DNA of 32,893 bases from an uncultured Clostridia bacterium (GTDB lineage Bacteria > Bacillota > Clostridia > TANB77 > CAG-508), in contig CANQZU010000006.1 in assembly GCA_947628415.1 (NCBI GenBank), positions 1 through 32,893 on the forward strand, read 5' to 3'. Made by a program: the position numbers and the translations under genes. The notes below the pieces were generated by a model. That model did no database searches. It had not been told where the DNA came from and was given only the letters and a program-made list of their open reading frames with translations. Of this stretch, positions 9,513 to 18,558 are shown one piece after another. The first letter of the stretch is position 1. The number at the start of each line of letters is the position of its first letter.

Positions 9513-9537
9513 AAAGTTTGTGACCGAATTCGTGTAA
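9513..9537. repeat. 25-bp direct repeat, right copy (also left arm of a palindrome)
   Basis: AAAGTTTGTGACCGAATTCGTGTAA. Confidence 0.85.
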
Positions 9538-9647
9538 TTGCTATTTATGTTTACTAAAAAAAGAAAAAAAGCGAACAAATTACACGAATTTGTTCGGTTA
9601 ATTACACGAATTTTTGGTTAATAGTTGTCATTTTTATCGGTCACAAA
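9516..9647. repeat. Large imperfect palindromic intergenic repeat
   Basis: TTTGTGACCG...CGGTCACAAA (outer arms) and AATTCGTGTAATT...AATTACACGAATT (inner arms), with an additional AATTACACGAATT copy at ~9600. Confidence 0.75.
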
Positions 9648-9657
9648 GGGAGGAAAA

Positions 9658-11615
9658 ATGTTCAAATTAGTATCAAATTATAAGCCAACTGGAGACCAAC
9701 CACAAGCCATAGAATACTTATCAAATGGAATTAAAGAAGGCAAGAAATTCCAGACACTTCTAGGGGTTACGGGTTCTCGGAAAAACTTTCACAATGGCAA
9801 ATATAATTGAAAAAGTACAAAAACCAACACTCGTTTTAGCACACAATAAAACACTAGCTGGACAACTTTATAGTGAATTCAAAGAGTTTTTCCCTCGGCA
9901 ATGCTGTGGAATACTTTGTGTCATATTATGATTATTATCAACCAGAAAGCTATATACCATCTTCTGATACATATATTGAGAAAGATTCTTCTGTAAATGA
10001 TGAAATTGACAAATTACGCCATTCAGCTACTTTATCTTTATTTGAAACAAGAGATGTTATTATTGTAGCTTCTGTTTCTTGTATTTATGGGTTAGGAGAC
10101 CCTATTGATTATCAAGAAATGATGTTATCATTAAGACCAGGTATGGCAAAGAATAGAGATCAAGTTTTGAAGAAATTAATTACGATGCAGTACACTAGAA
10201 ATGAAATTGATTTTAAAAGAGGAACTTTTAGAGCTAAAGGGGATACTTTAGAAATCTATCCTTCTGATCAGTCTGAATCTGCTGTTAGAGTGGAATTTTG
10301 GGGAGATGAAATTGAAAAAATTACCGAAATCAACCCATTAACTGGTAAACCAGTAGGAGCAAGAAGACATATTCTTATTTCTCCTGCCTCTCACTACGTT
10401 ACAACGAAAGAAAAAATGGATAGAGCATTAATAACAATTGAAGAGGAAATGGAGGAAAGAGTAAAGTATTTTAAATCACAAAATAAATTAATTGAAGCCC
10501 AGAGAATTGAAGAACGAACAAATTTTGATTTAGAAATGATGAAAGAAACAGGCTTTTGTTCTGGCATTGAGAATTATTCTAGGCATATTAGCGGAAGAAA
10601 ACCAGGAACACCTCCATATACTTTATTTGACTATTTCCCAGATGATTTTTTGCTATTAATTGATGAATCTCATGCTACAATTCCACAAGTTAGAGCTATG
10701 TACAATGGAGATAGAGCAAGAAAAGAGTCTTTGGTGAATTATGGATTCCGTTTGCCATCTGCTTTTGATAACCGACCTTTAAAATTTGATGAATTTGAAA
10801 AGAGATTAAATCAAGTTATTTTTGTAAGTGCTACTCCGGCGGACTACGAAAAAGAACATAGTAAAGATAATGTAGTAGAACAAATTATTCGACCAACTGG
10901 ATTATTAGATCCTAAAGTAGAAGTTAGACCAGTAACCAATCAAATTGATGATTTACTAGAACAAATTCAAATACGAGTAGAAAGAAAAGAAAGAGTTTTA
11001 GTGACTACTTTAACAAAAAAAATGGCAGAGGATTTAACAGAATATTTAAAGAGTTTAAACGTAAAAGTAACCTACATGCATTCAGAAACAAAAGCTTTAG
11101 AAAGGATGGAAATTATTCGTAATTTACGATTAGGAGAATTTGATGTTTTAGTTGGCATTAACCTTTTAAGAGAAGGACTAGATATACCAGAGGTTTCTTT
11201 AGTTGCTATATTAGATGCCGATAAAGAAGGATTTTTGCGATCAGAAAGATCTTTGATTCAAACTATTGGACGAGCAGCAAGAAATACAGATGGAACGGTT
11301 ATTATGTATGCAGATGAGTTAACAGAAAGCATGGAAAAAGCAATTTCTGAAACAAATCGAAGAAGAAAAATTCAAAAAGAATATAATAAAAAACATAATA
11401 TTACACCAAAAACAATTCAAAAATCAGTGCGTGATAATATAGCTGTAACAATGGTAGAAGATGTCAGAGTAGAATATAAGCTCGAAAAAGACGATAATAT
11501 TAAAGACGTAATAGCAAAATTAACAGATGAAATGTTAAAATATGCTGCTAAAATGGAATTTGAAAAAGCAGCAGAATTACGAGATAAAATAAAAGAATTA
11601 GAAAAATTAATTTAA
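9658..11615 (+). CDS. uvrB: Excinuclease ABC subunit B, read through two +1 shifts at CGG 9778 and 9896
   Basis: [40 protein letters not shown] [C9778 skipped] [39 protein letters not shown] [C9896 skipped] [30 protein letters not shown].... Walker A GVTGSGKTFT restored. Confidence 0.95.
9778..9781 (+). other. CGG +1 recoding site (CGGA -> Gly), uvrB Walker A
   Basis: acg ggt tct CGG aaa aac ttt; skipping C gives GVTGS-G-KTFT. Confidence 0.95.
9896..9899 (+). other. CGG +1 recoding site (CGGC -> Gly), uvrB second site
   Basis: ttt ttc cct CGG caa tgc tgt; skipping C gives [21 protein letters not shown]. Confidence 0.95.
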
Positions 11616-11645
11616 GGCGCTACTTATTATAAGGTGCCTTTTTTA
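11614..11645 (+). terminator. Rho-independent terminator after uvrB
   Basis: AAGGCGC ... GGTGCCTT followed by TTTTTATTTTT. Confidence 0.7.
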
Positions 11646-11677
11646 TTTTTTTGCATATGATATGGTAGGTGAAAAAA

Positions 11678-12211
11678 ATGAAAGTTTTAAAAGAATTATA
11701 TGAAGATGCTAAAAATATTAAAAATAAAGACCCTGCTTGTAGAAATATTTTAGAAGCGATTTTATTATATCCTGGTTTTCATATTCTTATTTTTCATAGA
11801 TTAGCTCATTTTTTATATTGCCATAAATTATTGTTCCTTGCAAGGTTGATTTCGCAAATTGGAAGGTTTTTAACAGGAATTGAAATACATCCAGGTGCAG
11901 AAATTGGAAGAAGATTGTTTATTGATCATGGAATGGGAATTGTAATTGGAGAAACAACAACAATCGGAAATGATTGTGTTATTTATCATAATAGCACTCT
12001 AGGTGGAACAGGTAAAGATAAATATAAAAGACATCCTGATATAGGAAATTTCGTTATGATAGGAGCGGGAGCAAAAATATTAGGACCAATTAAAATTGGA
12101 AATCATGTAAAAATTGGTGCTAATAGTACTGTTTTTAAAAATATACCTGACAACGTGACTGTCGTAAAATATAACGAAATTATTAATAGAAAAGAAGCTA
12201 AATTAAATTAA
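11678..12211 (+). CDS. cysE: Serine O-acetyltransferase
   Basis: [73 protein letters not shown] (left-handed beta-helix hexapeptides). ATG at 11678 has a TAGGTGA RBS. Confidence 0.9.
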   Translation: MKVLKELYEDAKNIKNKDPACRNILEAILLYPGFHILIFHRLAHFLYCHKLLFLARLISQIGRFLTGIEIHPGAEIGRRLFIDHGMGIVIGETTTIGNDCVIYHNSTLGGTGKDKYKRHPDIGNFVMIGAGAKILGPIKIGNHVKIGANSTVFKNIPDNVTVVKYNEIINRKEAKLN

Positions 12212-12230
12212 AAAATCTAATTTAGCTTCT
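12192..12230. terminator. Bidirectional terminator between convergent cysE and the pyrE-like gene
   Basis: AGAAGCTAAATTA ... TAATTTAGCTTCT. Confidence 0.7.
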
Positions 12231-12238
12231 TTATTTTA

Positions 12239-13099
12239 TTATGATAAATTATATAAATTACTACTTACTAATAATTCTGCTCTTTTTCTTGTTTTTTCAT
12301 TAGTAGAATTTAAAGAATCTTTCAAAAAGTTTGGATTTTCCACTAAAAAGTTTCTCATTGTAGTATAAGGATCTTCATAAAACCCTTTTAACATGTTTAA
12401 TTGTACTTCATTAATAATTCCTAGTTCAAAAGCCTTTTCAAAAAGCGAATTATCGACATTAGCTAATGCAATTGGTTGTATTTTTTCTTTTTTAAGAATT
12501 TCAGTTCCACCTTGTTTTCTATCAACAACATAACAAGTCCAAGCTAAATTACCATTTAAATTTCTAATAGCTGGAATCCATGAGCGAACATAGTTTGAAG
12601 CAGCTGTTACTAAATCAGAAGCATTTAATACTTTTTTACCTGTTAAATCAGTTATTTTTTCAGTAGAAGAAAAATCATAAGGGCTAACAAATGCTTCCAT
12701 ATCTTTAAAAAGTGTAAGATGAGGTTTTTTTAGTAGATAAGCTATCATATTAGAAAAATACCAATCCCTTCTTTCACCACCAGAAATATAATCAATTTCA
12801 TTAACATCAATGTTATCTTTTATTGATTGAACCATTGTATCAATTGTATATTTAAAGATTTCATTATTTTCATATTGAACACGTACTTTATCAAAAACTT
12901 TTTTAGGTAAATTAATTCTATCTACTAGCAAAGTATCAATATAAGCTAGAAATTCAGTTGCACTTTTTTCATCTCCATAAAGAAAATGGGTATTTACAAA
13001 ATAAGGTGAAATCATTCCAGATGTTAAGAAAAATGGCTTGTTTTCTTCACAAAATTTAATTGCTTTTGTTTCAAATAAGTAAGATTTAATATCAGACAT
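12239..13099 (-). CDS. Orotate phosphoribosyltransferase-like protein
   Basis: KPFFLTSGMISPYFVNTHFLYG; YISGGERRDWYFSNMIAYLL; LNASDLVTAASNYVRSWIPAIRNLNG (PRPP-loop-like); adjacent to pyrC/F/K/D. Confidence 0.7.
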   Translation of the reverse strand: MSDIKSYLFETKAIKFCEENKPFFLTSGMISPYFVNTHFLYGDEKSATEFLAYIDTLLVDRINLPKKVFDKVRVQYENNEIFKYTIDTMVQSIKDNIDVNEIDYISGGERRDWYFSNMIAYLLKKPHLTLFKDMEAFVSPYDFSSTEKITDLTGKKVLNASDLVTAASNYVRSWIPAIRNLNGNLAWTCYVVDRKQGGTEILKKEKIQPIALANVDNSLFEKAFELGIINEVQLNMLKGFYEDPYTTMRNFLVENPNFLKDSLNSTNEKTRKRAELLVSSNLYNLS

Positions 13100-13196
13100 A
13101 AAAAGTCCCTCCTTAATTTTTTTCTAAAAACATTGTAAAGAAAAAAAATAAATTTGTCAATGAAAATTTTTATTTCAATTATTCTTTATAAAAATG

Positions 13197-13225
13197 TTGA
13201 AAAAAAAAGAATAAAATGATAAGAT
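13197..13225 (+). promoter_or_regulatory. Sigma-A promoter of the pyr operon
   Basis: TTGAAA - 17 bp - TAAGAT upstream of GGGAGG and the pyrC ATG. Confidence 0.5.
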
Positions 13226-13252
13226 AAAAAAAATAAAATTTGGGAGGTAAAA

Positions 13253-14524
13253 ATGAAAACATTATTAAAAAATGGAACTTTAATTGACTATAAAACAAAC
13301 ATATTTGCAAAAAAAGACATTTTAATTGAAGAGGATAAAATTAAAAAAATTGCTAATGAAATAACTGAAGAAACAGACAAAATAATAGACTGTACAAATT
13401 TTTATATAATACCTGGAATGATTGATATGCACTGCCATTTAAGAGAACCTGGATTTGAACATAAAGAAACAATTGAAACAGGTAGCAAAAGCGCCGTTGC
13501 AGGTGGTTTTACTACAATTTGTCCTATGCCAAATACAAAACCAACACCAGACAGCGCTATTGTTTTGCAAAAAATCATTGGTGAGGCTAAAAGAGTAAAT
13601 TTGTGTAATGTACTACCTTATGCTTCAGTATCAAAGGAAGAAAAAGGAGAAGAATTAGTCGATTTTGAAGAACTTAAAAAAGCAGGAGCAATTGCTTTTT
13701 CTGATGATGGTATGCCAGTTGTAAATAGCAAAATGATGAGGGAAGCGATTATAAAAGCAGATAAATTAGGAACTTTTGTTGCTTCTCATTGTGAAGAAAA
13801 ATCTGTAGCAGCAGGAGCTATACAAGCTGGAAAAATAGCTGATGAACTAGGAGTTAATGGGGTTTTACCAGAAGCAGAAGAAATTATGGCAGCAAGAGAA
13901 ATTGTTATTTCTGAAACTAATAATGTAAGAGCCCATATTTGTCATATTAGCACAAAAACAACTAAAAATATGGTAAGAGATGCTAAAAAAAGAGGTGTAA
14001 AAATTACTTGTGAAACTTGTCCACATTATTTTACTTTTACAGTTGATGAAGTTTTAAAATCAGGTGTTAATGCAAAAATGAACCCTCCGTTAAGAGAAGA
14101 AAAAGATAGATTAGCCATTATCGAAGGATTAAAAGAGGGAACTATTGATGCCATTATTACTGATCATGCTCCACATGCTGAAGAAGAAAAAAATAAAGGA
14201 TTAGCAACAGCTCCTAACGGAATTATAGGATTTGAAACAGCTTTATCAGCAGAAATTATGAATTTAGTAGATACAAAAGATTTGACATATCTTGATTTAG
14301 TTCGATTAACTTCATATCAACCTGCTCAATTGCTAAAAATTGATAGAGGAACAATTGAAGAGGGAAAAGTAGCTGATATTACAATATTTGATCCAAATGA
14401 AACATATATCTACACAAAAGAAATGATTGTGTCTAAATCTAAAAATAGTCCATTTATAGGAAAAAAATTAAAAGGAAGAGTACAATATACTATAGTAGGA
14501 GGAAGAGTAGTTTATGAAAAATAA
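13253..14524 (+). CDS. pyrC: Dihydroorotase
   Basis: IPGMIDMHCHLREPGFEHKETIETGSKSAVAGGFTTICPMPNTKP; ITDHAPHAEEEK. Confidence 0.95.
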   Translation: MKTLLKNGTLIDYKTNIFAKKDILIEEDKIKKIANEITEETDKIIDCTNFYIIPGMIDMHCHLREPGFEHKETIETGSKSAVAGGFTTICPMPNTKPTPDSAIVLQKIIGEAKRVNLCNVLPYASVSKEEKGEELVDFEELKKAGAIAFSDDGMPVVNSKMMREAIIKADKLGTFVASHCEEKSVAAGAIQAGKIADELGVNGVLPEAEEIMAAREIVISETNNVRAHICHISTKTTKNMVRDAKKRGVKITCETCPHYFTFTVDEVLKSGVNAKMNPPLREEKDRLAIIEGLKEGTIDAIITDHAPHAEEEKNKGLATAPNGIIGFETALSAEIMNLVDTKDLTYLDLVRLTSYQPAQLLKIDRGTIEEGKVADITIFDPNETYIYTKEMIVSKSKNSPFIGKKLKGRVQYTIVGGRVVYEK

Positions 14525-15452
14525 AATAAATGCAATGGATCGATTAATTGAAAAAATTAAGCAAACAAATAATCCAACGGTTATGGGATTAGACCCAAGA
14601 TACGAAATGATACCAAAATATGTAACAAGTAAGTATGAACAAGATTTAGAAGGAGTTGGAAAAGCAATTATAGAATTTAATAAAAGTCTAATTGATGCTA
14701 CATGTGATATTGTTCCTGCCATAAAACCACAAATTGCTTTTTACGAAATGTATGGTATTTCAGGAATGAAAGCTTTCAAAGAAACTTGTCAATATGCCAA
14801 AGAAAAAGGAATGATTATAATTGCAGATTGTAAAAGAGGCGATATTGGATCAACAGCAAGTGGCTATTCAAATGCTTTTTTAGGAAAGACTTCCATTGGT
14901 GAAAAACAAAAAGCGATTTATGATGTAGACTTTATTACGGTTAATCCTTACATAGGAACAGATTGCGTAAAACCATTTATTGAAGATTGTATAAAATATG
15001 ATAAAGGAATTTTCGTATTAGCTAAAACTTCTAACCCATCTTCTGGAGAATTGCAAGATTTAAAGCTTGAAAATGGAAAAGAAATTTATAGTCAAGTAAC
15101 AGACTTGATAGAAAAATGGGGAGAAGATTTACGTGGAAAATATGGATATAGCAGTGTGGCCGCTGTTGTAGGAGCAACTTATCCAGAACAGTTAGAAAAA
15201 ATACGTAAACAAGCACCACACACTTATTTTCTAATTCCTGGTTATGGGGCACAAGGAGGAAAAGCAAGTGACATTGCACTTGGATTTGATCAAAATGGAT
15301 TAGGTGGTATTGTTAATGCTTCTAGAAGTTTAATGTGTGCTTACAAGTCAGATTATTTAAAAGAAAAATTCAGTGAGGAAGAATACGCATTAGCTACTAG
15401 AGAAGAAGCATTAAGAATGAAAGAAGAATTAAATCAAGCAATTATAGGTTAA
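14514..15452 (+). CDS. pyrF: Orotidine-5'-phosphate decarboxylase
   Basis: PTVMGLDPRYEMIP; IIADCKRGDIGSTASGYSNAFLG; FLIPGYGAQGG. Overlaps the pyrC end by 11 nt (translational coupling). Confidence 0.95.
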   Translation: MKNKINAMDRLIEKIKQTNNPTVMGLDPRYEMIPKYVTSKYEQDLEGVGKAIIEFNKSLIDATCDIVPAIKPQIAFYEMYGISGMKAFKETCQYAKEKGMIIIADCKRGDIGSTASGYSNAFLGKTSIGEKQKAIYDVDFITVNPYIGTDCVKPFIEDCIKYDKGIFVLAKTSNPSSGELQDLKLENGKEIYSQVTDLIEKWGEDLRGKYGYSSVAAVVGATYPEQLEKIRKQAPHTYFLIPGYGAQGGKASDIALGFDQNGLGGIVNASRSLMCAYKSDYLKEKFSEEEYALATREEALRMKEELNQAIIG

Positions 15453-15539
15453 TAATTAAACTATAAATATTATCCATAACAATTACAGATAAGATATCAG
15501 ATAATAAAAAAAGCAAAAATAGATAGGAGGAAAATATTA

Positions 15540-16331
15540 ATGCCAGAATTATTATTAGCAGAGTTAGTAAAAAAAGAACAGTTAAAGTTAGACATTTTTA
15601 AATTTAGTGTAAAAGCACCAAGCATTGTAAAAAATGCAAAACCAGGTCATTTTATTGAAGTTAGAGTTTCTGACCAAACAGAACCATTTTTAAGAAGACC
15701 AATTAGCATTCATTACTTAGATCACGAAAATGGCATATTGGAATTTATTTTTCAAGTGAAGGGTAAAGGAACTGAAATTCTAGCAAAAAAAGAAGAGGGA
15801 AGTAAAATAGATATTATAGGACCATTAGGATATGGAACTTTTCAGTATGATAATTATCAAAATCTAGCTGTTATTGGTGGAGGAATAGGAGTATTTCCTT
15901 TATACGAATTAGAAAAATCAGCTAAAAGAGATTCTAAAACAGTAAATACATATCTAGGATTTAGAAGTAAAGATTTTGTATTGTTAGAAGAAGAATTTAA
16001 GAAAATATCAGATAAATTTATTTTAACAACTGATGATGGTAGTTATGCAGAAAAAGGATTTGCTATTAACTATTTAGAAAAAGATATCGAAAATGGAAAA
16101 ATAGATTCTATTTATGCTTGTGGACCATTACCAATGCTTAAAGCAGTACGAAAATTAGCTATTGAAAAAAATATACCATGTCAAATATCACTAGAAGAAA
16201 GAATGGGATGTGGATTAGGTGTATGTTTAGGTTGTGCTGTGAAAACTGCAAGTAGTCCAGCAGATGCTCCTGAATATTGGCATGTATGCAAAGCTGGTCC
16301 AGTATTCCAAGCAAAAGATGTAGAAATTTAA
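15540..16331 (+). CDS. pyrK: Dihydroorotate dehydrogenase electron transfer subunit
   Basis: GHFIEVRVSDQTEPFLRRPISIH; ISLEERMGCGLGVCLGCAVKT (2Fe-2S Cys motif). Confidence 0.92.
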   Translation: MPELLLAELVKKEQLKLDIFKFSVKAPSIVKNAKPGHFIEVRVSDQTEPFLRRPISIHYLDHENGILEFIFQVKGKGTEILAKKEEGSKIDIIGPLGYGTFQYDNYQNLAVIGGGIGVFPLYELEKSAKRDSKTVNTYLGFRSKDFVLLEEEFKKISDKFILTTDDGSYAEKGFAINYLEKDIENGKIDSIYACGPLPMLKAVRKLAIEKNIPCQISLEERMGCGLGVCLGCAVKTASSPADAPEYWHVCKAGPVFQAKDVEI

Positions 16332-16346
16332 TTAAAGGAGGAAAAT

Positions 16347-17256
16347 ATGAATACCAAAATTAATTTTGCAGGAATTGAAATGAAAAACCCAGTAACAGTT
16401 GCTTCTGGTACTTTTGGTTATGGAAGAGAATATAGTAATTTTTTCGATTTAAGTAAATTACGGAGGAATTATTACCAAAGGAACTTCATTAAAGCCTAGA
16501 TGTGGAAATAAACCATCTAGAGTTTGTGAAACAGCAAGTGGAATGCTAAATAGTATTGGATTGCAAAATCCTGGAGTTGAATATTTTGCAGAAAATGATT
16601 TACCATTTTTACGAAAATTTGATACAGCGATTATAGTTAATGCTTGCGGTAGTAGCATAGATGAATATGTAGAACTTTGCAAAGTCTTAAACACATTAGA
16701 TATTGATGGTGTAGAACTAAATTTATCTTGCCCTAATGTAAAAGCAGGATGTATGGCTTTTGGAAATACTTATGATGGTGTAAAAGAAGTAACTTCTCAA
16801 GTAAGAAAAGTTTTAGATAAACCTCTTATTGTAAAATTAACACCAAATGTTACAGATATTGCATCAATTGCAAAAGCAGTAGAAGATGCAGGAGCAGATG
16901 GAGTATCTTTGATTAATACTTTATTAGGAATGAAAATTGATATTGATAAAAGAAGACCAGTTCTTGCTAATAATACAGGCGGTCTTTCTGGTCCTGCCAT
17001 CAAACCTGTAGCTGTTCGTATGGTTTATCAAGTATCACAGGCTGTTCATATTCCAATATTAGGAATGGGAGGAATTATTAACGGAGAAGATGCTATTGAA
17101 TTTATGTTAGCAGGTGCTAGTGCTATTTCTATAGGTGCAGGGAATTTTATTAATCCTTATACTAGTGTTAATACAGTATTTGGTATTGAAAATTATATGA
17201 AAAAGCATCAAATTAATGATATTAATAGTATTATAGGAACTGTTATCATGAATTAA
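16347..17256 (+). CDS. pyrD: Dihydroorotate dehydrogenase catalytic subunit, read through a +1 shift at CGG 16461
   Basis: [49 protein letters not shown] [C16461 skipped] [42 protein letters not shown]...[13 protein letters not shown]. Canonical PyrD across the junction. Confidence 0.95.
16461..16464 (+). other. CGG +1 recoding site (CGGA -> Gly), pyrD
   Basis: agt aaa tta CGG agg aat; skipping C gives [16 protein letters not shown]. Confidence 0.95.
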
Positions 17257-17291
17257 AGAAATACAAAATTATACAAATTACGACAAAATTA

Positions 17292-17320
17292 TTGACAGAT
17301 GAAATAAAAAAACATAAAAT
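17292..17320 (+). promoter_or_regulatory. Sigma-A promoter
   Basis: TTGACA - 17 bp - TAAAAT upstream of AAAGGAGGAG. Confidence 0.7.
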
Positions 17321-17353
17321 AAGAATGAAGAAAAAATAAAGGAGGAGTTTTTT

Positions 17354-17923
17354 ATGTCAAGAGCTGAATTAAAAACTGTTGCAAAAGAACAAATCAAAGG
17401 AAAAATAGGAATTTTATTTGTTATGTTCTTAATTATTTTTGCTATCATGTTTGTTTGTGCATTCATACCTATGATAGGTGGTATTGCTAGTTTTATAATC
17501 ACACCAGCATTTTCATTATCTTTATGTATGATTTATTTAAGTCTTACCAAAAAAGAAGAAATAGGTGTTGGAGATTTATTTAAAGGATTTAATCAAACAG
17601 GTAGAGCATTATGGCTAAATATTCTTGTTAGTATATTTACTTTCTTATGGAGTTGCCTATTTATTATACCAGGAATTATCAAAAAATATTCTTATTCTAT
17701 GTCATTTTACATTTTAGCAGATAATCCAGAACTTACTGCTAGAGAAGCATTAAGCAAGAGTAAAGAAATGATGGTTGGTCATAAATTTGATTTATTTGTT
17801 TTACAACTATCTTTCATTGGCTGGTATTTATTATCAGCAATTACATTTGGAATTGTTGGTATTTATGCTATACCATACATAAATGCAACAACTGCTAATT
17901 TTTATAATTCTATAAAATCATAG
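17354..17923 (+). CDS. DUF975-family integral membrane protein
   Basis: MSRAELKTVAKEQIKGKIGILF...SKEMMVGHKFDLFVLQLSFIGWYLLSAITFGIVGIYAIPYINATTANFY. Confidence 0.85.
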   Translation: MSRAELKTVAKEQIKGKIGILFVMFLIIFAIMFVCAFIPMIGGIASFIITPAFSLSLCMIYLSLTKKEEIGVGDLFKGFNQTGRALWLNILVSIFTFLWSCLFIIPGIIKKYSYSMSFYILADNPELTAREALSKSKEMMVGHKFDLFVLQLSFIGWYLLSAITFGIVGIYAIPYINATTANFYNSIKS

Positions 17924-17936
17924 AAAATTTAGTTAA

Positions 17937-17976
17937 AAGGACACTTTTATTTATTACGATAAAAGTGCTCTTTTTA
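17937..17976 (+). terminator. Rho-independent terminator
   Basis: GGACACTTTTAT ... ATAAAAGTGCTC TTTTT. Confidence 0.7.
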
Positions 17977-18001
17977 AATTCAACAAAAAACTACAAAATT
18001 A

Positions 18002-18030
18002 TTGTATAAAAAATGTGAGTTTGATATAAT
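18002..18030 (+). promoter_or_regulatory. Promoter of the hydrogenase operon
   Basis: TTGTAT - 17 bp - TATAAT. Confidence 0.65.
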
Positions 18031-18072
18031 TAAATAGATAAATACATAAGTATTAATAAGGGAGGAAAAAGT

Positions 18073-18534
18073 ATGAGTCAAGATAAGTTCATAGAAAAAC
18101 TTTTTTTAGAATATAAACCAATAAAAGATAATTTGATACAAATGTTAAATGAAATACAAGAACATTATGGATATGTTCCTATGGATGTACAAAAAAAATT
18201 ATCTGAATTTTTATCCATACCAATGGCAGAAATTTATGGAGTCGTTACCTTTTATTCCAGATTTTCATTAAAACCAAAAGGAAAATATAATATATCTGTA
18301 TGTTTAGGAACAGCGTGTTTTGTAAAAGGTTCTCAAAAAATTATGGATCGACTATTAGAAAGATTGAAAATTGAACCAGGAGAAACAACCAAAGATGGTA
18401 AATTTTCTATTGAGGAAACTAGATGTGTAGGAGCCTGTGGATTAGCACCTGTGTTTACAGTAAATGGTGAAGTATACGGAAAAGCAACAGTACAAAAATT
18501 AGATCAAGTATTAGATGAATTAATGAAAAAATAA
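18073..18534 (+). CDS. hydC: NuoE-like 2Fe-2S subunit of electron-bifurcating [FeFe]-hydrogenase
   Basis: LLEIQEHYGYVP-type N-region; CLGTACFVKGSQ; EETRCVGACGLAPVFTVNGEVYG. Confidence 0.88.
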   Translation: MSQDKFIEKLFLEYKPIKDNLIQMLNEIQEHYGYVPMDVQKKLSEFLSIPMAEIYGVVTFYSRFSLKPKGKYNISVCLGTACFVKGSQKIMDRLLERLKIEPGETTKDGKFSIEETRCVGACGLAPVFTVNGEVYGKATVQKLDQVLDELMKK

Positions 18535-18558
18535 CTTAAAATAGTAAGGAGGGATTTC

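Noticed and set aside
15031-15279. Antisense ORFs inside pyrF, pyrD, hydA, secA and others (14468-14722, 15031-15279, 16458-16694, 16797-17003, 17278-17502, 20429-20689, 20631-20900, 21556-21867, 30171-30371, 31971-32168, 32190-32384)
   Set aside because: They overlap strongly conserved genes on the opposite strand, lack RBS and homology, and are spurious.
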